From positions 1,302,001 through 1,366,000 of the forward strand of contig CBDIDV010000002.1 in assembly GCA_965277875.1 (NCBI GenBank): a stretch of 64,000 nucleotides of DNA, read 5' to 3'. Made by a program: the position numbers and the translations under genes. The notes beneath the pieces are model-generated. The model did no database searches and was not told where the DNA came from. It was given only the letters and a program-made list of their open reading frames with translations. This stretch comes from CAWFQB01 sp965277875 (lineage in GTDB: Bacteria > Armatimonadota > Chthonomonadetes > Chthonomonadales > Chthonomonadaceae). Shown here one piece after another: positions 58,246 through 64,000 of this stretch; positions within the stretch are counted from its first letter, which is position 1; the number at the start of each line of letters is the position of its first letter.

Positions 58246-59337
58246 ATGTCAACTCAACAGCCGCCGCTGCGAAACGACCCGTTTACCCTCTCGCAGTCCT
58301 CGCCCCCGCCGCCTTCTTATCCGGCAGGTCGCCTGCAAACCCAGGCGCTGTCGTCAGCGGCGGAGCAGACGGACGAAAACAAAACTATTTCTTCTGCCGA
58401 CCTGCTGCGCCCGCACAGCATCGGCGGCGTGTTCGATCTCGCCTTCGACATCTACCGCACTCATTTTCGCGCTTTTGTTCTGCTGCTCGCCGTCCTCCTC
58501 CTGCCCACGCAGGCGATCTTGACCCTGCTCGTCAACACCTGGCTCAAGCCGCTTGAAAATTATCTGGACGCCCACGCCGAGGATGCGGGCGCGGCCCTGA
58601 CGCTCGTTTCCGGCTACCTGTTTACGGGCATTCCCCAGGCAGGCTTTCCCGGCCTGCTGTCCCTGCTCGTCCTGGGCATTGTTAGCGCCCCCATTGCTAT
58701 CGCGGTTGGAGACGTATACCGGGGCCGCGCCCCCGTCTGGTCCAACTGTTATGGACGCGCGTTCGCCCGCATTCCACGCGTCCTGCTGGGTTGGATCCTC
58801 GCCGGATTTGCATTCGCCGCGATTGTGGCCCTGACAAGCGCGTTCTTGTTCTTCGTTGCTGTCCTGTGGGCCTACTTTATCAGGTCGCCGCTGCCCGAAG
58901 CCCTGACGGTCATTCTGACTGTCCTCGCCCTCTTTTCTCCTTATGTCGCCGCCATGACCCTCGGCGCGTTTTGTTTCAGCTTCACGGCCCCGCTGATCGT
59001 GCTGGAAGATACGCCCGTGACCCAAATACCGGCCCGCTGTCGGCAGCTTACGGCCCGGCCCCGCGCCCTGCGGATCTGGACGGCGATTGTGTTTCTGCCG
59101 ATTGTGTTCCTGACCGCGCAGACCCTGATGCTGCTTTCCCTGAGCAGTTTTCTCAGCCTGTTCACCCTGCTGCCTCTGCTGCGCTTCTGCATCGAGTCCA
59201 CCCTGAACGTGCTGCTCATTGTTTTCTTGCAGCCCTATCTGCTGATTTTCCTGAACGTGCTGTACTTCGACTGCCGCATCGGTCGCGAGGCGCTTGACAT
59301 TCACCTGCTGGCCGAACGGCAGGAGGCAGGCCGATGA
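58246..59337 (+). CDS. Polytopic membrane protein of the MoxR cluster
   Basis: A 363-residue membrane protein with a Pro/Ser/Gln-rich N-terminus and about six helices (AFVLLLAVLLLPTQAILTLL, GLLSLLVLGIVSAPIAIAV, and four more). It has the amphipathic HSIGGVFDLAFDIYRTHFR motif and a GDVYRGRAPVWSNCYGRAFA loop, like the YciC/GdpP-associated DUF membrane proteins that precede DUF4129 genes. Function unknown. It overlaps the DUF4129 gene start by 4 bases (ATGA) and follows cdaR. The TTG at 58213 is an alternative start. Confidence 0.8.
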   Translation: MSTQQPPLRNDPFTLSQSSPPPPSYPAGRLQTQALSSAAEQTDENKTISSADLLRPHSIGGVFDLAFDIYRTHFRAFVLLLAVLLLPTQAILTLLVNTWLKPLENYLDAHAEDAGAALTLVSGYLFTGIPQAGFPGLLSLLVLGIVSAPIAIAVGDVYRGRAPVWSNCYGRAFARIPRVLLGWILAGFAFAAIVALTSAFLFFVAVLWAYFIRSPLPEALTVILTVLALFSPYVAAMTLGAFCFSFTAPLIVLEDTPVTQIPARCRQLTARPRALRIWTAIVFLPIVFLTAQTLMLLSLSSFLSLFTLLPLLRFCIESTLNVLLIVFLQPYLLIFLNVLYFDCRIGREALDIHLLAERQEAGR

Positions 59338-60338
59338 TCCGTCCGCCGCGTAACCATCAAACCGACGCATCCAATCATCAAACCGCTGCATTCAGTCGGC
59401 GCAGGCCGATTTCACGCCTCAGTTGCAGCGGCAGAAATTCACATCAAAGCCGCTCGCTCTCCATAGCCCTGTTCACTGTTGTTCTGCTATGGGGTTTGTG
59501 CTCTCCATTCGGATTGGGCGGCATTGCGCCTGCCCACGCCCAGTCCGCGCCTTCAACCGTTTCCGGCACTTCGGCCCCGGTTTCCACGCCGCAGTTAAAG
59601 GCCGATCTAAACCGTATTCTTGCCGACGACGAGTTCGGGCCGGAGGGCGCGAGCAAGAACCCGCTCGCAAAATGGATCGAGAAGCTGCGCGGCTATTGGG
59701 ATCAGGTTCGCAAATGGTTCAGCGACCTGTTCAGCATGGGCGGACTGAAAGGCGGCGGAACCGCGCTGACGTACACGCTCGTGACGCTTATGGGCATGGC
59801 CCTGCTGTGGATCGCGTACCGCCTGCTGCGAGAATGGAAGCCGCGCCCCCGCGCCCTGCCGCGCCCCCGCGGACTTAGCGCGTTACAGGAAGAGGCTGCG
59901 TCCGACATCGTGCGCGATCCCGAACACTGGCGGAGGCAGGCCGAAGAATATGCCCGCGCAAACGAGTTTCGCCCGGCGTATCGCGCCCTGTTCCTAGCCC
60001 TGCTGCTCACCCTGGATCAGGCGGGCATCGTTTCGTATGACCGCGCTCGCACTAATGGCGATTACATCCGCGCCCTGAGAACGGGCCGTCAGGCGTTCAT
60101 GTACGAACTTCTGCTACCCCCCGCCCTTGCGTTCGACCGCTTCTGGTACGGCCAGGAGACCGTGGACGCGGCGGATTATCAAGCACTGCTTGGCGTGTAT
60201 CAAGATTTGCCCGCGCATGTGGCTGCTCTGACCGCACAGCGGCACATAGATGAGACATACGGCAGCTCGGACGGCACGAACGCAGGACAGGCGCAGGCGC
60301 GAAGTTCAACACAGGCGAACGGAGAGCGAACGCTATGA
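59334..60338 (+). CDS. DUF4129 membrane protein
   Basis: A 334-residue protein with a long signal-like N-terminus (helix about residues 42-60), a periplasmic segment, a second helix (ALTYTLVTLMGMALLWIAYR) and a cytoplasmic DUF4129 tail with EEYARANEFRPAYRALFLAL and TNGDYIRALRTGRQAFMYEL. DUF4129 proteins occur with DUF4350, MoxR and DUF58 and are thought to feed cell-envelope processes. It overlaps both neighbours by 4 bases, so translation is coupled. Confidence 0.88.
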   Translation: MIRPPRNHQTDASNHQTAAFSRRRPISRLSCSGRNSHQSRSLSIALFTVVLLWGLCSPFGLGGIAPAHAQSAPSTVSGTSAPVSTPQLKADLNRILADDEFGPEGASKNPLAKWIEKLRGYWDQVRKWFSDLFSMGGLKGGGTALTYTLVTLMGMALLWIAYRLLREWKPRPRALPRPRGLSALQEEAASDIVRDPEHWRRQAEEYARANEFRPAYRALFLALLLTLDQAGIVSYDRARTNGDYIRALRTGRQAFMYELLLPPALAFDRFWYGQETVDAADYQALLGVYQDLPAHVAALTAQRHIDETYGSSDGTNAGQAQARSSTQANGERTL

Positions 60339-61549
60339 CACAGGCAAGCGGCCCGCCCCCTGCCGACAAAAACCGGGAATGGTCCCTGCTGTTCCTCCTT
60401 CTTTTGGTGTTTGTTGCGGTCGCGCTGTATTCCGAGCAGGCGGGGCAGGCCGTCGTCGCCAAGACCGCCACAAGCAGCCTGAATAATCGTCCGCAGGGAA
60501 CAAAAGCATTGTATCGGCTGTTCGGCACGCTGCCCTACACGGTGCGCCGACTGACCGCTCCCTGGACGACGCTGACCGCACAGGACGGCCTGCTTGTCGT
60601 GATCGAAAAGTTCGACGCCGACAGGCAGCCGAGCGAGGCCGAAGTCCGCGCCGTGGCCGGATGGGCGCGGCAGGGGGGAACCGTGCTGTATTTCGTGGAG
60701 GAACCCGCCCGCCCGCTGGACGCTCGCGACACGCTTGCAGGCGACATCGCCATCATAGACGCCCGCGATACGCCGAGCATGGCCGCGCCCAGTACGGCTT
60801 CTCCGCTCACGCGTAATGTCACAGCCATTTCGGTCGGCGGCAAAGCGCGGCTTGCGCCCGCAGGCGGCAGCGCGTGGCAGACTCTGTTTCGAGATGATTA
60901 CGGCGTGATTGCGGCGCAAAAGCCACTTGGCAGGGGCCGCGTCATCGCCGCCGCCGATCCGCTTCTGGTCAGCAATCAGGGTGTACCGCAGGCCGACAAT
61001 GTTGTGTTCCTTGCCAATGTCGTCCAGAGCGCTGTCGGGCAAAGCGGGCTGGATGTCGTTTTTGACGAGTACCATCATGGCGTCGGATTTGAGGCCGCTT
61101 CTGCCGCGCAGCAAAATTGGATTACCGCTTTGCCGCTGCCCCTCAAACGCGCGGCGTGGGCCGGAGCGGCCCTGCTGCTTGTCCTGCTGTACAATGGCAA
61201 TCAACGTTTCGGCGCTGCCCGGCCCCTGCCGCTCGCCGCATATCGTCCGAGCGCGGACTATGTGCATAGCCTGGCTCGCTGGTATCGCCGCGCCGAGGCC
61301 GCCGACATCGTTGCAGAAACTCTGCTCAATGATCTGCTGCATTCCATCGCCCTGCATCTGGAACTGCCGCCCGACACGGACGCGGACGCGCTTCAAGCGC
61401 AGTACACGCGTCGTCATCCCAACAGCGCGGCCACGCTCGCGCAGATCATCCCGGCAAGTCAGCAAATCATCGCTGACCGTCGCGCAAACCCGGACGTTCT
61501 GCTCGCCCTCGTGCGCGACATGGAACAGTTCAAGCGCGATCTACAATAA
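60335..61549 (+). CDS. DUF4350 membrane protein
   Basis: A 404-residue protein: N-terminal helix (SLLFLLLLVFVAVALYSEQA), an extracytoplasmic GATase-like domain typical of DUF4350 (SSLNNRPQGTKALYRLFGTL; LLVVIEKFDADRQPSEAEVR; VFDEYHHGVGF), a second helix near residue 275, and a charged cytoplasmic tail. It shares a 4-base overlap with the DUF4129 gene. The 270-base gap to moxR holds a palindromic MITE-like element. Confidence 0.88.
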   Translation: MTQASGPPPADKNREWSLLFLLLLVFVAVALYSEQAGQAVVAKTATSSLNNRPQGTKALYRLFGTLPYTVRRLTAPWTTLTAQDGLLVVIEKFDADRQPSEAEVRAVAGWARQGGTVLYFVEEPARPLDARDTLAGDIAIIDARDTPSMAAPSTASPLTRNVTAISVGGKARLAPAGGSAWQTLFRDDYGVIAAQKPLGRGRVIAAADPLLVSNQGVPQADNVVFLANVVQSAVGQSGLDVVFDEYHHGVGFEAASAAQQNWITALPLPLKRAAWAGAALLLVLLYNGNQRFGAARPLPLAAYRPSADYVHSLARWYRRAEAADIVAETLLNDLLHSIALHLELPPDTDADALQAQYTRRHPNSAATLAQIIPASQQIIADRRANPDVLLALVRDMEQFKRDLQ

Positions 61550-61552
61550 TTT

Positions 61553-61748
61553 ATTGTAAATTACTTACTACCGTACACATTTTCCGGGTGTTGAAAACAC
61601 CCGTCTAAGTAGCCTCCGGCTGAGCGTCCTACGGACGCAAATGCTTGTTTACAGGTGCATCGCGTCCGTAGGACGCTCGGCGGAACGCCACTTAGACATG
61701 GGTTTTCAACCCGTGGCAGAATGTGTACGGTAGTAAGTAAATTACAAT
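61553..61748. mobile_element. MITE-like palindromic element, about 196 bp
   Basis: The ends match as inverted repeats of 27 bp with one mismatch (61553-61579 with 61722-61748). Similarity continues inward along both arms, including CGTCCTACGGACG-type and GGGTTTTCAACCC-type hairpins. No coding capacity is seen. It starts just after the DUF4350 stop. Confidence 0.85.
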
Positions 61749-61819
61749 CTTCCCGTTCCTAGTTCTCGAGTCTGTTCATTTCCAGGTGGAAAACAAAATC
61801 ATATATCAGGAGAATACCC

Positions 61820-62914
61820 TTGTCGGATTTCAGCGACGCGCAGCCCGGATCACCTGCACCCTTTCCCGATACTGCGCCGGACGCGTTTGCCTTTCGCGCA
61901 CACGACGCGTCCCTCTCCTTTGATGACGCGCCCGCTCCTGCCCTTCCGTCACAGCCTGCCGCGCCCGCGAATGTGCGCGAACTGGCTGCCCGCATTACAC
62001 ACGAGATGCGTAAAACTATTGTCGGGCAGGATGAACTCGTTGAAATGCTCATCGTCGCCGTACTCGCGGGCGGACATGTGCTTCTGGAAGGCGTGCCGGG
62101 AACGGCCAAGACGCTGTCCATTCGCACCCTCGCCTGCATCTTCGACGTGTCGTTTGCGCGCATCCAGTTTACACCTGACCTGATGCCGTCCGACGTGCTG
62201 GGAACCAGCATCTACGACCCGCGCACGGGCGAGTTCAACCTCAAGCGCGGCCCTCTCTTTGCCGGTCTTGTGCTTGCCGACGAGATCAACCGCACCCCGC
62301 CCAAAACGCAGTCCGCCCTGCTGGAAGCGATGGAGGAGCGGCGCGTCACCATTGACGGCGTTTCGCACGACCTGCCGACACCGTTTCTTGTATGCGCCAC
62401 GCAGAACCCCATCGAGTACGAAGGCACATACCCCCTGCCCGAAGCGCAGTTAGACCGCTTCATGCTGAAAGTGACCGTGTCGTACCCGACCGAAGGCGAG
62501 GAGCAGAATATTCTTGCCCGCGTTCAGTCGGGGTTTCGGGCGCAGAACCTGCAAAACACGCAACTACAGCCCGCTCTTCACCCCGGCGACCTGCCCCGCT
62601 ATCAAAACGAGATCGCGAACGTGCGCGTAGACCCCGCCGTACAGTCGTATATCGTGCGCCTTGCCCGTGCCACGCGGGAAAACCGCCATCTCACCCTGGG
62701 CGCAAGCCCCCGCGCCGCCATCACGCTCCTGCTCGCCTGCAAAGCCCTCGCTGCCATGCGCGGACGGGATTTCGTGACGCCCGATGATGTGAAGCAGCTT
62801 GCGCGGCCCGCCCTGCGTCACCGCCTGATGCTGCGCCCCGAATCCGAGATCGAAGGCTACACCAACGACCGTGTCATCGAGGCCATTTTGCAGAGCGTGG
62901 AAGTACCGCGTTGA
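61820..62914 (+). CDS. MoxR-family AAA ATPase (second copy)
   Basis: A 364-residue MoxR ATPase with an Ala/Pro/Asp-rich N-terminal extension of about 50 residues. Walker A is VLLEGVPGTAKTLSIRTLA, Walker B VLADEINRTPPKTQSALLEA, sensor 1 ATQNPIEYEGTYPLPEAQLD, and the lid has LGASPRAAITLLLACKALAA. The TTG at 61820 follows AGGAGA at a good distance, so it is taken as the start. It is the distal MoxR of the DUF4129/DUF4350 cluster, separated from DUF4350 by a palindromic element. The downstream gene overlaps its stop. Confidence 0.95.
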   Translation: MSDFSDAQPGSPAPFPDTAPDAFAFRAHDASLSFDDAPAPALPSQPAAPANVRELAARITHEMRKTIVGQDELVEMLIVAVLAGGHVLLEGVPGTAKTLSIRTLACIFDVSFARIQFTPDLMPSDVLGTSIYDPRTGEFNLKRGPLFAGLVLADEINRTPPKTQSALLEAMEERRVTIDGVSHDLPTPFLVCATQNPIEYEGTYPLPEAQLDRFMLKVTVSYPTEGEEQNILARVQSGFRAQNLQNTQLQPALHPGDLPRYQNEIANVRVDPAVQSYIVRLARATRENRHLTLGASPRAAITLLLACKALAAMRGRDFVTPDDVKQLARPALRHRLMLRPESEIEGYTNDRVIEAILQSVEVPR

Positions 62915-64000
62915 CGGCTAAAAGGCCGGGGTCTGCCGGTACGGGCGTTACGCGGGTCGCGCAGATCGCGCGCCCCGCTGCGGGGGGGATACGCCGTCAT
63001 GTCAGCCTGCTTTGCGCCCATCTGGACAGGCGGCAGTTCGCGCCCAGCCTGTACGCGCCCGCCGACTTTACGCTTGACCTGACAAGCGAGCCAAGCGAGA
63101 ATGTTCCGCAGCATCGTCTTGAAATCGCTTCGCGCACACGTATCGCCGCCGATCTACGCGCCGTTTCTGACGCGGCGCGGCAGTTGCGCGGTCGCACCGA
63201 CCTTGTTCACGCGCACGGCCTGCGCGCCGCCCTGATCGGCGTTCCCTCTGCAAAACTTGCGGGCGTTCCCAGCCTGTTCACCGCCCACAACCTTCTGCCG
63301 CCGACGAGCCGCTTACAACGCGTTCTGTTGCGTCATATCGGACGCGCGACAAATGCGATCATCGCCGTATCACAGGCGGTCGCTGACACGCTGACAGATG
63401 CCGGCGTGCCTGCCGCCAACATTCACGTCATACCCAATGGCATTCCCACCACGCAGTACCGCAGTCGTGACTTTATCGCCGACAACATGCTTGATTTTGT
63501 GCCGGAAGGCGCGGTGGTCGTGCTGGCAATCGGGCGATTGTCACCCGAAAAAGGCTTTGACGTGCTGCTTGACGCGTTCCCATACGTGCTTGCCAACATC
63601 AGCAGCGCCTGCTTGCTGCTTGCGGGGGACGGCCCCGAAGCGGACAGCCTGCGGACGCAGGCGCAAAACTCCCCTGCCGTATCGCATATACAGTTTCTTG
63701 GGCGCGTTGTGGATGTCGTGCCGCTTCTGCACAGGGCGCAGGTCGTCGCCATTCCTTCCCGGCAGGAGGGGCAGGGTCTTGTCGCTCTGGAAGCGATGGC
63801 GGCGGGTCTGCCCGTAGTGGCAAGTAGGGTCGGGGGCTTGAAAGAAACGGTCGTGGATGGCGTTACCGGCCTTCTGGTTCCGCCCGACGACCCGCGCGCG
63901 CTGGCCTCTGCTCTGGTTCAAATCTTGCGTGACACCACTCAGGGTCGCATCGCGCCCATGCGTCAGCAGGCCACGCAGCGGGCAGAACAACTCTACACCG
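62911..64000 (+). CDS. GT4-family glycosyltransferase, truncated at the window edge
   Basis: The frame starts with TTG at 62911, overlapping the moxR stop as TTGA, and runs off the right end. The 363 visible residues show RVAQIARPAAGGIRRHVSLL, a typical GT4 start, VHAHGLRAALIG, FTAHNLLPP, IPNGIP, VVVLAIGRLSPEKGFDVLLD, LLLAGDGPEADSL and IPSRQEGQGLVALEAMAAG with the Glu-x7-Glu pair. Only the last helix is missing. The acceptor is unknown; a cell-surface glycan is likely. Confidence 0.93.
   Translation, partial: MTAKRPGSAGTGVTRVAQIARPAAGGIRRHVSLLCAHLDRRQFAPSLYAPADFTLDLTSEPSENVPQHRLEIASRTRIAADLRAVSDAARQLRGRTDLVHAHGLRAALIGVPSAKLAGVPSLFTAHNLLPPTSRLQRVLLRHIGRATNAIIAVSQAVADTLTDAGVPAANIHVIPNGIPTTQYRSRDFIADNMLDFVPEGAVVVLAIGRLSPEKGFDVLLDAFPYVLANISSACLLLAGDGPEADSLRTQAQNSPAVSHIQFLGRVVDVVPLLHRAQVVAIPSRQEGQGLVALEAMAAGLPVVASRVGGLKETVVDGVTGLLVPPDDPRALASALVQILRDTTQGRIAPMRQQATQRAEQLYT

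Overview
The window looks like a chromosomal segment of a bacterium from Armatimonadota or a close relative; this is inferred from gene content, not from a search. The strongest sign is a DUF1559 prepilin (9330-10151) whose N-terminus carries the LFPVFAQAREKAR-type signature common in that phylum. Other signs are several Gfo/Idh/MocA oxidoreductases, a CRTAC1-type VCBS/ASPIC lipoprotein, a 54-residue one-helix protein beside the prepilin, and two MoxR clusters. DapF indicates diaminopimelate-type peptidoglycan. I see no phage, transposase, CRISPR array, rRNA or tRNA. About 52 genes are packed tightly, and several adjacent pairs share a 4-bp start/stop overlap.

Layout: (1) 1-6120 (+) holds atpA, a coiled-coil/Gfo-Idh-MocA fusion, atpG and dapF, with no atpD or atpC following. 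(2) 6160-10440 (-) holds a VCBS lipoprotein, a TPR membrane protein, a prepilin and a small membrane protein. (3) queD (+) is followed by a long minus-strand run, 20659 down to 11150: AAA ATPase, membrane protein, PfkB kinase, two GT4 glycosyltransferases, ADP-ribosylglycohydrolase, Trm112-like protein, aroQ and a retropepsin-like protein. (4) 21130-24653 holds RidA (+) and, on the minus strand, a YycJ-type MBL hydrolase, ftsY and TauE. (5) 24698-29760 (-) is a sugar-type ABC importer in which the binding protein is fused to the MalF-type permease, and the MalG-type permease carries an unusual external insertion. (6) rpsT (+) is convergent with holA (-). (7) 31690-36458 (-) is MoxR/DUF58/transglutaminase. 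(8) A lipid kinase and pilT (-) are followed by CBS-DUF1385, argS, ASCH, a large secreted glycosidase-like protein and BlaI (+). (9) 46700-55281 (-) holds a small basic membrane protein, BI-1, ApbE, two Tat-signal Gfo proteins, a DUF2231/haem protein and an NlpC/P60 hydrolase. (10) 56184-64000 (+) is cdaA-cdaR, then a second MoxR cluster (membrane protein, DUF4129, DUF4350, MoxR) ending in a truncated GT4.

The most distinctive non-coding content is a set of intergenic inverted repeats. Four families have different arm sequences but one design: 18-30 bp arms, made of short internal repeats, around a 50-130 bp centre (1783-1906, 5129-5236, 18221-18382, 47069-47178). One of them appears to have removed the normal start region of the PfkB gene and to supply the C-terminus of its neighbour. 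A fifth, hairpin-bearing family has copies at 15912, 42990-43202 and 49126, with compensatory stem changes between copies. A 196-bp MITE-like palindrome lies at 61553-61748.

Several sigma70-type promoters are legible. Two of them place the predicted transcription start on the start codon itself (AAA ATPase at 20659, CBS-DUF1385 at 39279), suggesting leaderless mRNAs. All functions are assigned from sequence motifs read by eye; no database search was possible.
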